Made by a program: the position numbers and the translations under genes. A stretch of 64,000 nucleotides of DNA from Flavobacteriaceae bacterium LYZ1037 (GTDB taxonomy: Bacteria > Bacteroidota > Bacteroidia > Flavobacteriales > Flavobacteriaceae). The stretch lies in the NCBI GenBank assembly GCA_003144015.1, contig QFWS01000001.1, positions 434,001 to 498,000 of the forward strand, read 5' to 3'. The notes under the pieces were generated by a model. It was not told the DNA's origin. It saw only the letters and a list, made by a program, of their open reading frames with translations, and made no database searches. Shown one piece after another: positions 50,358 to 58,775 of this stretch. How positions within the stretch are numbered: position 1 is the stretch's first letter; each line of letters starts with the position of its first letter.

Positions 50358-52186
50358 TGTGTGGATTTTTAACAGAATTTAATATATCATCTCAAAAGAT
50401 GCTCGATAAAGGAGCTTTTTTAGAGGTATTGAATGTGTCATTTAAACGAGGTCCAGATAGCCAAGGTTATATGTCACCAGACAGATATTTACAAATGGGT
50501 TTTAATAGGTTGGCTATTATTGACACAACAGATGCTGGACAGCAACCTATGCAAAGCCCTAATAGAAAATTCACTATTGTATTTAACGGAGAGATCTATA
50601 ATCATCTAGACCTACGTAAAAAACTAGATTTCAACAGGTATAGAGGTCATAGCGATACAGAAACCATCACAGTATGCTTAGAAGCTTGGGGTATTGAAAA
50701 AACAGTAAAAGCCCTTAATGGCATGTTTGCCATGGCCATCTATAATCATGAAACCCAAGAATTAAGTTTGGTAAGAGATTTTGCCGGCATCAAGCCTTTA
50801 TTTTATGGCTGGGATGGCAAATCGCTTGTTACTGCTAGTCAGTACGACCAGATAATTTCGCATCCTAGTTTTGCAAATAAATCTGTTAATTCACAAGTTC
50901 TAAAATTATATTTACAACAACATTTTGTACCAGCACCTTTTGGACTGCACGAAGATACCTTTCAAATCTTGCCAGGGGAAATAGTGACCTTTAATAAGAA
51001 AGGGGTTAAAAAACACCTGCGTTATTGGGAATTAACGGTCAATCAAGAACCAACTCTCTCTAACCCAAAAGAAGCTGAAGCTCATATCGAATCCGTATTA
51101 GACACTTGTGTCCAAAGGCAATTGCTTTCCGATGTGCCTGTAGGTGCCTTTCTATCAGGAGGGGTCGATTCCTCCTTAATAGGGACATCCATTAAAAAAT
51201 ACCACAATAGGGCTCAAGTATTTACAATAGGGTCTGATAGTAAAATTCACGATGAATCACTTCGTGCTAAACAATTTGCTGAGGCTTTAGACTTACAACA
51301 AACCATCTGGAATTTAAATGCTAAGGAGACGCTCTCCTATTGGGATGAAGCCATGAAAGCTTTACACGAACCAATGGCAGATTTTAGTATTTTGCCCACC
51401 TATCTGGTGTCTAAATTAGCTAAAAAGCAGGTGACTGTTGCTTTAAGTGGTGATGGAGGCGATGAACTTTTTTTTGGTTACGAACGCTTTTGGAGTGTGA
51501 GTAAAAATTTGGCATACCAACACTACCCAAGCCTGTTACGTAAAGCCTTATATGGTTTCGATAAATATACAACAGGCAATAAAAATCTAAACGGAGTCCT
51601 TTTGGCCTCTAGTCAGGCAAAAGCACATCAAGGCATGCACTCTAGGTTTCGAAACGAATGGTTAGATGCTTTGGCACCAAATTTAAAAGAAGTGCCTGTA
51701 CCTCAGTCATACAAAGTATATAACTATAAAAACACAAAAGATCCAAGAGCCTTATTACAGTCTATGCGTCATGCCGAATTTTATGGAATGATGCAAAAAA
51801 CATTGAGAAAAGTTGATTTGGCTAGTATGGAGAATAGCCTCGAAGTGAGAGTGCCGTTTTTAGACAAACAAATGATAGAGGCCAGTTTGCAAATAGACCC
51901 CTTATTAAGCTACGGAATGCACAAGCGTAAACAACTACTTAAAAATGTCTTGCATAAACGCATCCCCTCCGTTCCTGAAGAAACGGTTAAAAAAGGATTC
52001 TCAATACCTTTATCAACATGGCTCAGAGAAGACCTAAAACCATTTTTTACAGAACGCTTGCTAGATGCAGACTTATCTTCATATGGATTTGAACGGTCTG
52101 CCATTGAAAATCTATTAAAGATGCATGATAAAAAGCAAAAGGATTTAAAATGGCCATTATTCACCCTTTATGCCTTATTGAAATGA
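50357..52186 (+). CDS. asnB: Glutamine-hydrolysing asparagine synthase family amidotransferase
   Basis: The 609-residue protein starts MCGFLTEF, exposing Cys2 as the glutaminase nucleophile. 'RGPDSQGYMSPD' and 'FNRLAIID' (glutaminase site) follow. The synthetase PP-loop is 'GAFLSGGVDSSLIGT' with S267-GGVDS, and 'ALSGDGGDELFFGYERF' is intact. It has the length and order of AsnB/WbpS-like proteins. In O-antigen loci such enzymes amidate uronic acids (GalNAcA to GalNAcAN), which fits the tviB/tviC pair here; ordinary asparagine synthesis cannot be excluded. It overlaps the upstream AsnB-like gene by 1 bp and the next GT4 start by 4 bp. Confidence 0.92.
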   Translation: MCGFLTEFNISSQKMLDKGAFLEVLNVSFKRGPDSQGYMSPDRYLQMGFNRLAIIDTTDAGQQPMQSPNRKFTIVFNGEIYNHLDLRKKLDFNRYRGHSDTETITVCLEAWGIEKTVKALNGMFAMAIYNHETQELSLVRDFAGIKPLFYGWDGKSLVTASQYDQIISHPSFANKSVNSQVLKLYLQQHFVPAPFGLHEDTFQILPGEIVTFNKKGVKKHLRYWELTVNQEPTLSNPKEAEAHIESVLDTCVQRQLLSDVPVGAFLSGGVDSSLIGTSIKKYHNRAQVFTIGSDSKIHDESLRAKQFAEALDLQQTIWNLNAKETLSYWDEAMKALHEPMADFSILPTYLVSKLAKKQVTVALSGDGGDELFFGYERFWSVSKNLAYQHYPSLLRKALYGFDKYTTGNKNLNGVLLASSQAKAHQGMHSRFRNEWLDALAPNLKEVPVPQSYKVYNYKNTKDPRALLQSMRHAEFYGMMQKTLRKVDLASMENSLEVRVPFLDKQMIEASLQIDPLLSYGMHKRKQLLKNVLHKRIPSVPEETVKKGFSIPLSTWLREDLKPFFTERLLDADLSSYGFERSAIENLLKMHDKKQKDLKWPLFTLYALLK

Positions 52187-53298
52187 TAAAAGTATTATTT
52201 ACAATTCCTAATTTCGATACGGCTGGAAGTGGGAAGGCTTTGTTACATGTGGCTAAAAGACTAGACCCAGATCGCTTTGAAGTCCATATTGCCTGCTTGC
52301 ATACCAAAGGCACATTTTTTAAAACGGTGGAACAATCAGGGATTCCAATTCATGTCTTAAATTATACAACCCCAATGAAACCATACCCAAAGGGATTGAG
52401 GGCATGTTATCAAATTAGCAGGAAATTAAAAGAAATTAATCCAGACATCATTCATAGTTTTCATTATGCAGCCGATTATTCGGAACCTTTAGCTGCGAAA
52501 ATGGCAGGTATTAAATGGGTTTATACAAAGAAAAACATGAATTGGGGAGGAGCATCAAAGAATGCTTGGAAATTGAGGAGTTTTTTAGCAACAGCTATAG
52601 CTGCTCAAAATACCGATATGTTAGAATTGTTTTTTAAAAATTCCAATAAAACAGTTTTAATTCCCAGAGGGGTTGATGTGGAAGCCTTTAAGCCCCAAAT
52701 AAAAAATGAAACCTTAGCTCAAAAATGGCAGATAGAACCAAACCAACGCATCCTTATGTGTGTGGCTAATCTAGTCCCTGTAAAAGGTATAGAAGTCTTG
52801 ATTCAAGCATTTCATAGAATCCATAGTCAATATCCTGACTGGAGATTGATGATTGTTGGAGATCATAGCAATCCCTATGGTCAGGATATGATGACACTGG
52901 CAACAGAGTTAGGTTTAAAGGATAAGGTGTTGTTTACTGGCAAACAAAATAATATTCAGGACTATTTAAGTCTAGCTGAAGTAGTGGTATTACCTACATT
53001 AGATAAAGGTAGAAAGGAAGGCTCTCCCGTGTCTTTATTAGAGGCTATGGCTTCAGGTAAAAATGTGTTAGGCTCCAATATATCTGGGATAAAAGATCAA
53101 TTACAATCTTTTCCTGAACATTTGGTTCAAGCAGGAGATATAGACGCTTGGAGAACGAAATTAATGAATTGCTGTTCAAATTCAAGAGAAGTAAATACGC
53201 AATTAGGAAAGGTTTTTAGAGAGTATGTCATGCAAAATTATCATATTGAGAAAGAAGTGAATCTATGCGAGCGCTTGTATGAAAAAATTGGAATTTAA
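52183..53298 (+). CDS. GT4 glycosyltransferase
   Basis: I take the ATG at 52183, which overlaps the asnB stop as ATGA and gives 'MIKVLFTIPNFDTAGSGKALLHVAKRL', a normal GT4 start; the frame is open back to 52150. The C-terminal domain has 'MCVANLVPVKGIEVLIQAFHRI', 'RLMIVGDHSNPYGQDM', 'FTGKQNNIQDYLSLAEVVVLPTLDKGRKEGSPVSLLEAMASGKNVLGSNISGIKD'. The donor loop keeps E-G-S-P-V-S-L-L-E. A shared transcript with the two asparagine-synthetase-like genes is likely. Substrate is unknown. Confidence 0.92.
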   Translation: MIKVLFTIPNFDTAGSGKALLHVAKRLDPDRFEVHIACLHTKGTFFKTVEQSGIPIHVLNYTTPMKPYPKGLRACYQISRKLKEINPDIIHSFHYAADYSEPLAAKMAGIKWVYTKKNMNWGGASKNAWKLRSFLATAIAAQNTDMLELFFKNSNKTVLIPRGVDVEAFKPQIKNETLAQKWQIEPNQRILMCVANLVPVKGIEVLIQAFHRIHSQYPDWRLMIVGDHSNPYGQDMMTLATELGLKDKVLFTGKQNNIQDYLSLAEVVVLPTLDKGRKEGSPVSLLEAMASGKNVLGSNISGIKDQLQSFPEHLVQAGDIDAWRTKLMNCCSNSREVNTQLGKVFREYVMQNYHIEKEVNLCERLYEKIGI

Positions 53299-53313
53299 AG
53301 TGAATAAGTAAAT

Positions 53314-54483
53314 ATGAAAACAATCGGACTTGTACTTTCACAGCCTCCAGCATATTCAGAAACCTTTTTTAATGCTAAAATTAAAGGGCTTCAAGAAATA
53401 GGTTTTCAGGTTGTACTATTAGTTCAATCAAATCCTGATAATTATGAGCTTTGTAAGGTGAAAGTTGGTTATAACTGGTCCTCTTATCCAGTTAAAAGAT
53501 TGGCAGCTTGTATTAAAGTAGCTATAAGAATTTTATTGAACCCTAGTAGGATAAGAAGGTTTGTGAAATTAGAAAGACAAGCAAAAAGATCCTGGACACA
53601 AATCTTTAAAAATACATTTACAAACAGTCATATGTTTTCTGAACATTTGGATTGGTTGCATTTTGGATTTGCAACCCTTGCCCTACAAAGTGAACACGTG
53701 GCTAAAGCTATTGGTTCAAAAATGGCTGTAAGTCTTAGAGGCTTCGATATAGATGTCTATCCTTTAAAACATCCAGATTGCTATAAATTGCTTTGGTCTC
53801 AAGTAGATAAAGTGCATGCCATTTCAAATTATTTATTGCAAAGCGCATATCAATTAGGTTTATCTAAAGAAACAGACGTTCAAATAATCACTCCTGCTAT
53901 CGATATTGAAAAATTTAAAATGAAACCTGAGAAAATAGCGTCTATTGAAACAAAGCTCCTCACAGTTGCAAGATTGCATTGGATGAAGGGACTCACTGAG
54001 ACCTTAGAAGCCTTAGCAATTCTAAAACAAGAAGGTGTACGGTTTAATTATACCATAATTGGCGCTGGAGATTTATACGAGTCGTTGTGTTTTACAATCC
54101 ATCAATTAGATTTAACAGATTCGGTATTTCTTGCTGGGAAGAAATCTCAAGGGGAAGTCATCCAAGAACTCACGAATACAGATATTTATATCCAATACAG
54201 TCAGTCCGAAGGTTTTTGTAATGCCGTATTGGAAGCACAAGCTGTAGGAGCGATATGCATTGTAAGTGATGGTGGAGGACTTCCTGAAAACATCATACAT
54301 CAAGAAACAGGCTGGATTGTGCCAAAAAGACAACCAAAAGCATTAGCTGATATCTTGTTATATGTATTGCAGATACCTAGTCAAGAAAAATTAAAAATAA
54401 TGGATCTGGCAAGGGGCAGGGTGGCAAAAGATTTCAGTATAGAATATCAAAAAAATCAGTTTGTTGAGTTTTATAAGGCTTAA
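53314..54483 (+). CDS. GT4 glycosyltransferase (colanic-acid type)
   Basis: The 389-residue GT-B protein has 'IGLVLSQPPAYSETFFNAKIKGLQEIGFQVVLLVQ' at the N-terminus, 'WLHFGFATLALQSEHVAKAIGSKMAVSLRGFDID' in the middle and 'LLTVARLHWMKGLTETLEALAILKQEGVRFNYTIIGAGD', followed by 'SEGFCNAVLEAQAVGAICIVSDGGGLPENIIHQETGWIVP'. The E-x7-E donor motif is present. The middle segment resembles the WcaL/AmsL group, which acts late in colanic acid repeat assembly. It is distantly related to the two paralogues at 46010 and 47496. It is the last gene before the third heptamer array. Confidence 0.92.
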   Translation: MKTIGLVLSQPPAYSETFFNAKIKGLQEIGFQVVLLVQSNPDNYELCKVKVGYNWSSYPVKRLAACIKVAIRILLNPSRIRRFVKLERQAKRSWTQIFKNTFTNSHMFSEHLDWLHFGFATLALQSEHVAKAIGSKMAVSLRGFDIDVYPLKHPDCYKLLWSQVDKVHAISNYLLQSAYQLGLSKETDVQIITPAIDIEKFKMKPEKIASIETKLLTVARLHWMKGLTETLEALAILKQEGVRFNYTIIGAGDLYESLCFTIHQLDLTDSVFLAGKKSQGEVIQELTNTDIYIQYSQSEGFCNAVLEAQAVGAICIVSDGGGLPENIIHQETGWIVPKRQPKALADILLYVLQIPSQEKLKIMDLARGRVAKDFSIEYQKNQFVEFYKA

Positions 54484-54582
54484 AATATTAAATCGAATGA
54501 TGGTAATATTGAAACCCTTCTCTTAAAAAATTACTAAATAGTTTTAAATTATTAGATGTTAATTTACTATGTTTTTTATTTT

Positions 54583-54680
54583 CAGACAACAGACAACAGA
54601 CAACAGACAACAGACAACAGACAACAGACAACAGACAACAGACAACAGACAACAGACAACAGACAACCGACAACCGACAA
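54583..54680. repeat. Tandem heptamer array (CAGACAA)12 plus two CCGACAA units
   Basis: Twelve perfect CAGACAA units (54583-54666) are followed by two CCGACAA units. It lies in a 252-bp spacer, 56 bp before the ATG of the exostosin-like gene. On the minus strand it reads through as a short ORF with SVVCCLL repeats, which is an artefact. The rest of the spacer is AT-rich, with nothing recognised. Confidence 0.97.
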
Positions 54681-54735
54681 CATAATTATATTACAATAAA
54701 CAGCGCAAATCCTCAAGAATTCCTATTTTTAAGCA

Positions 54736-55779
54736 ATGAAAATTCACTACCCTAAGATAACATATAACAAAGCCGAGCGTGCACATCTATTTCCTCTCTT
54801 AAAACCTTTTATAAAAAAGGGAGAATTTAATGATGAAGAGAGAATATCAACCTATGCCATTTCTGAACAAGATATAAGTTTTGTCGATAAATTAGAGGAT
54901 GCAGATATAGGAATCCTTCCCATGTCTTGGAATTATTATGTAACAAAAAAGAAACAAAAAGAAGCTTTAGATTTTATTGATTTAGCCAATGGTTTAGATA
55001 AAAAAGTATGGGTAATTATGTTAGGAGATATGGGTTTGGTTATTCCAGATTTAAAAAACATAGTCCTTTTTAGAGCCAGTGGCTATCGCTCGAAGCTACC
55101 AATAACGCATCAAGGCCTACCTATATTTATTACAGATCCTTTAAAAGCATACTACAATACTACAAATCCAATACCACATGCCTATTCTGAAAAACCAAAA
55201 GTAGGTTTTTGTGGGCTTGCAACTAATGATAAATGGTTTGCAGCTAAAACCCTTTCGAAAATTGCATTAAAAAACATGGTGTGTTTTTTAAAAATAAACC
55301 CTCAAACACCTGAACAATTAATTGCAGCTCCTTATTTTAGATACCAATGTTTAAAACCATTAATGGCTCATCAAGGGATTGATGATAAGGTTATTTTAAG
55401 AGAGCAATATCGGGCTGGTGCCATAACGAAAGCGCAAAGAGAACAATCAACTTTAGAGTTTTACAACAACATCCAAGAGTCAGACTACATACTTTGTGCC
55501 AGAGGCGCTGGTAATTTTTCGGTAAGACTCTACGAAACCTTAGCCATGGGTAGAATTCCTATTTATATTAATACCGATGGACTATTACCTTTAGCTGATA
55601 AAATAGATTGGAAAAAACACCTGGTTTGGATTGAAAAACACGAGATTTCCATGATTGCTGAAAAAGTAATCGCTTTTCACCAGAATTTAAATCATAAACA
55701 ACTAAATTCTATGTTTATTTCAAATAGGTTACTTTGGGAAAATAATTTACAAACAGGAACTTTTTTTAAGAAAATATGA
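54736..55779 (+). CDS. Exostosin-family (GT47-like) glycosyltransferase
   Basis: The 347-residue protein has no signal peptide. Its C-terminal half has 'KPKVGFCGLATNDKWFAAKTL', 'FYNNIQESDYILCARGAGNFSVRLYETLAMGRIPIYINTDGLLPLADKIDWKKHLVWI'. The R-G-x-G-N-x-S-x-R-x-x-E-x-x-x-x-G-x-I-P motif is the exostosin signature, in which the RFYEALAxGxIPV segment binds the UDP-sugar. GT47 members transfer GlcA, GlcNAc, Gal or arabinose in eukaryotes; bacterial versions are found in surface-glycan clusters. The next gene starts within its stop (4-bp overlap). Confidence 0.87.
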   Translation: MKIHYPKITYNKAERAHLFPLLKPFIKKGEFNDEERISTYAISEQDISFVDKLEDADIGILPMSWNYYVTKKKQKEALDFIDLANGLDKKVWVIMLGDMGLVIPDLKNIVLFRASGYRSKLPITHQGLPIFITDPLKAYYNTTNPIPHAYSEKPKVGFCGLATNDKWFAAKTLSKIALKNMVCFLKINPQTPEQLIAAPYFRYQCLKPLMAHQGIDDKVILREQYRAGAITKAQREQSTLEFYNNIQESDYILCARGAGNFSVRLYETLAMGRIPIYINTDGLLPLADKIDWKKHLVWIEKHEISMIAEKVIAFHQNLNHKQLNSMFISNRLLWENNLQTGTFFKKI

Positions 55780-56612
55780 CAAAAAAGAAAATAGGGATAA
55801 ATATTTATAATAAAATTCCATCAAAAATAAAAAACATTTTAGGTAAACAGAAATGGTTAAAACCCATTAGAGATAAAATGTTTAGAAGGAAGGAAGTATA
55901 TAAAGAGGTTGAAACTTTTATAAAAAAAGAGTATATTAATTACTCTGTTGAATTCAAGTTTATAGCATCTTTTCAAGTAAGTGCAAAGGCAACTAAAAGA
56001 GGGATAGAAAGTAAGCTTTTAAATAATTCTATAAAACTTGTAAATAAATATAAGACACATAATAATGATTTATATGTATTAGATGTAGGTGCAAACTTTG
56101 GGTTCTTAAGTTTAGTTTGGGCAAATACATTGGCTAAAAATGGTAAAACAATGGCTTTTGAGCCGAATATTAATTTATTCCATACGTTTTCTAAATCAAT
56201 AGTATTAAATGAATTACAAAACCGATTATCGGTTTTTAATAAGGCTATTGGCAATGATAATAAAGTGTTAGAGTTGTATATGGAGAATACGACTTCTAAT
56301 ATATTGGAATTAAATAATTCAAACACTATTCAAGAAATTGAAATGATAACGTTAGATACATTTTCTAATAGTTCTAATATGGAGAAATGTGATTTATTAA
56401 AAATTGATGTAGATGGTATTGAATTAGATATACTTAAAGGAGGTGCCAAATTAATAGAAAAGTTTAAGCCAATAGTAATAATTGAAACAAATGAAGACAT
56501 AAGGATTGTAGAATTTATGAAAATGCTAGATTATACAATATTTGATATGGATTTAAATGTATTAAAAGAAACTGATGTGCTTCCATTAAATATTTTTTGT
56601 GTTTCAAAATAA
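55776..56612 (+). CDS. FkbM-family methyltransferase
   Basis: The 278-residue protein has the FkbM pattern: 'YVLDVGANFGFLSLVWANTLAKNGKTMAFEPNINLFHTFSKSI', 'NRLSVFNKAIGNDNKVLELYM', 'MITLDTFSN', then 'CDLLKIDVDGIELDILKGGAKLIEKFKPIVIIET'. K-I-D-V-D-G-x-E is the family core. The N-terminal 80 residues are basic with a helical look. These enzymes methylate sugar hydroxyls. The gene is more AT-rich than the exostosin gene before it, with which it overlaps by 4 bp. It is the first of two FkbM genes in a row. Confidence 0.92.
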   Translation: MTKKKIGINIYNKIPSKIKNILGKQKWLKPIRDKMFRRKEVYKEVETFIKKEYINYSVEFKFIASFQVSAKATKRGIESKLLNNSIKLVNKYKTHNNDLYVLDVGANFGFLSLVWANTLAKNGKTMAFEPNINLFHTFSKSIVLNELQNRLSVFNKAIGNDNKVLELYMENTTSNILELNNSNTIQEIEMITLDTFSNSSNMEKCDLLKIDVDGIELDILKGGAKLIEKFKPIVIIETNEDIRIVEFMKMLDYTIFDMDLNVLKETDVLPLNIFCVSK

Positions 56613-56625
56613 AAGAATATAAAAG

Positions 56626-57396
56626 ATGTCTCTAAAAAAACGTGTAATAAAAATATTTGCAACTAAACATTTTCAACCCTTTTACAAAGCACTTCATTAT
56701 ATAGCTTTAAAAGGTATGAATTATGGTTCTGCGAATAGTCCACTAGATTCGGGAGAATTATCCATACTAAAAATGCTTCAAAAAGAACTCCCAAAAAATC
56801 CAGTTATTTTCGATGTGGGAGCAAATAATGGACAATATTTGGAATTAATAGAGACTTATTTTAAAGAATTTCAGCCTATGGTACATGTCTTTGAACCAGA
56901 TGAAGTTGCTTTTAGCAAATTAGAAAAGCGTTTTGCAAATAAACCTAATATCATTTTAAATAATGTAGCTCTTGGTCATGTAAATCAAACAACTACTTTG
57001 TATTCTACTGCTAGTGGTGGTGTGGATGCAAGTCTAGTAAATACTCAAAATGAAAATCTAAAGCAAACCTCTATTTCTATGGTAACTTTGGACGATTACT
57101 GTTTAAAAAATGAGGTTGAAACCATTCATTTTATGAAAATAGATGTTGAAGGATTTGAAATGAATGTACTTAAAGGAGCTAAAACAAATATTGAGAAACA
57201 AAACATTAAACGCATCCAAGTAGAACATGGGTCTTTACAGTCTATTATTGCTGGAACTACCTTATATGGTTTTACTACGCTGTTACATAACTACCAATGT
57301 TATCATATCAAGCAGAATGGAATCTATAAAATAGACTATGCACCAATTAATGAGATATTTTATAACTCGAATTATTACTTCAAAATTAACGAATAA
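56626..57396 (+). CDS. FkbM-family methyltransferase
   Basis: The 256-residue protein carries 'NPVIFDVGANNGQYLELIETYFKEFQPMVHVFEPDEVAFSKLEKRF', 'NIILNNVALGHVNQTTTLYSTASGG', 'SMVTLDDYC' and 'IHFMKIDVEGFEMNVLKGA'. That is the same FkbM core as the gene before it, but with only moderate similarity, so the pair is not a recent duplication. The gene lies 13 bp after its neighbour, and the next GT2 gene begins at the base right after its stop. Position of methylation is unknown. Confidence 0.92.
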   Translation: MSLKKRVIKIFATKHFQPFYKALHYIALKGMNYGSANSPLDSGELSILKMLQKELPKNPVIFDVGANNGQYLELIETYFKEFQPMVHVFEPDEVAFSKLEKRFANKPNIILNNVALGHVNQTTTLYSTASGGVDASLVNTQNENLKQTSISMVTLDDYCLKNEVETIHFMKIDVEGFEMNVLKGAKTNIEKQNIKRIQVEHGSLQSIIAGTTLYGFTTLLHNYQCYHIKQNGIYKIDYAPINEIFYNSNYYFKINE

Positions 57397-58725
57397 ATGG
57401 TATTCGATTTTCTTAAATATCTGCAGCCTACAAACTATTTTTCTTTATATCAAAAGAATAGAACGTCTGTGTTTCCCTTTGTGTATAAATTACCTGAGCA
57501 GATTTTAGAACAATTGTTTCCAGACATCCAGTTCAAAAGTTCAGAAGCGAAAGCCTACGACCTCTCTTGGCAAGCCGTTCAAAAAGGCTATATCGGACAA
57601 ATGGAAACCTATCAACAATTTGAAAAATTACCCATTATAGATGAATACCGTTTTATCCGTAAATATTTTCATCCAGCTTGGGTACTTTATGTGCTTTTAA
57701 TCAGGCTTTTTAGTTTTAAAAATCCCTTTAAAGAAATAAAGGCGTTTTATGCGACTAAAAACACAAAACGCAGCGACTATTTAAAAACACCCATTTTATA
57801 TAATAGTTGGGATAATTTTCAATCGAAGCTCGTTGCAAGTCAACCAAAAGTTACTGTTATTATTCCAACCTTAAACCGTTATGTTTATTTAAAAGACGTG
57901 CTGAAAGATTTAGAAAAACAAGACTATACCCATTTTGAAGTGATTGTGATGGACCAGTCAGAGCCCTTTCAGGAAAGCTTTTACTCGTCGTTCGACTTAG
58001 ATTTAAAGCTTATTTATCAAAAAGAAAAAGCCCTTTGGTTAGCAAGAAATACAGCCATCAAACAAGCCAAAGGGGACTATCTGTTGTTGTTTGATGACGA
58101 CAGTCGTGTGGATTCCAACTGGATTACGAACCACCTTAAATGCTTAGATTATTTTCAAGCCGAGGTGTCTTCCGGGGTATCTATTTCGAAAGTAGGAGCT
58201 GAGGTGCCTGCTAATTATCGGTTTTTTAGAATCAGCGACCAGTTAGATACAGGAAATGTGATGATTAAGAAAAGGGTTTTTGAAGCCATTGGTTTGTTCG
58301 ACAGACAATTTGAAAAACAGCGTATGGGGGATGGAGAGTACGGCCTGAGGTCTTATTTGAATGGATTTTTAAATATCTCTAATCCCTATGCCAAACGCCT
58401 GCATTTAAAAGTAGGTTCCGGAGGCTTGAGAGACATGGGGAGCTGGGATGCCTTTAGAACTAAAAAATGGCTGTCTCCAAGACCCATCCCATCAGTATTG
58501 TATTTCTATAGAAGCTATTTTGGGAACCAAGCAGCCAAACGGGCTTTATGGAAAACCGTGCCATTATCCATCATGCCCTATCAATTTAAAAGCAATAAAC
58601 CCATGATGATTCTAGGCGTTTTTGTTTCTTTGCTATTGTTGCCTTTGGTGTTGTTTCAAGTGTGTAAGTCTTGGTATTTATCGAGTTTAAAAATGAAGGA
58701 AGGAGCTTTAATAGAAAAACTATAA
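57397..58725 (+). CDS. GT2 glycosyltransferase with N-terminal extension and C-terminal membrane helix
   Basis: The 442-residue protein has an N-terminal region of about 145 residues of no known domain. The GT-A domain follows: 'KVTVIIPTLNRYVYLKDVLKDLEKQDYTHFEVIVMDQSEP', 'RNTAIKQAKGDYLLLFDDDSRVDSNWI' (DDD metal site) and 'RQFEKQRMGDGEYGLRSYLNG' (GDGE in the place of the usual GED catalytic motif). Near the end is one hydrophobic helix ('MILGVFVSLLLLPLVLFQV'). The start at 57397 follows the FkbM stop directly. The long N-terminal extension has aromatic residues that may contact the lipid acceptor; that is speculative. Confidence 0.88.
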   Translation: MVFDFLKYLQPTNYFSLYQKNRTSVFPFVYKLPEQILEQLFPDIQFKSSEAKAYDLSWQAVQKGYIGQMETYQQFEKLPIIDEYRFIRKYFHPAWVLYVLLIRLFSFKNPFKEIKAFYATKNTKRSDYLKTPILYNSWDNFQSKLVASQPKVTVIIPTLNRYVYLKDVLKDLEKQDYTHFEVIVMDQSEPFQESFYSSFDLDLKLIYQKEKALWLARNTAIKQAKGDYLLLFDDDSRVDSNWITNHLKCLDYFQAEVSSGVSISKVGAEVPANYRFFRISDQLDTGNVMIKKRVFEAIGLFDRQFEKQRMGDGEYGLRSYLNGFLNISNPYAKRLHLKVGSGGLRDMGSWDAFRTKKWLSPRPIPSVLYFYRSYFGNQAAKRALWKTVPLSIMPYQFKSNKPMMILGVFVSLLLLPLVLFQVCKSWYLSSLKMKEGALIEKL

Positions 58726-58775
58726 TCTGAGCTATTATTTAAAGAGTAACAAAGTGAATTTTTTTAAAAACATTT

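Noticed and set aside
54488-54673. Minus-strand ORF with SVVCCLL heptapeptide repeats
   Set aside because: It is only the CAGACAA array read in one frame; a 7-bp repeat always gives a 7-residue periodic peptide.
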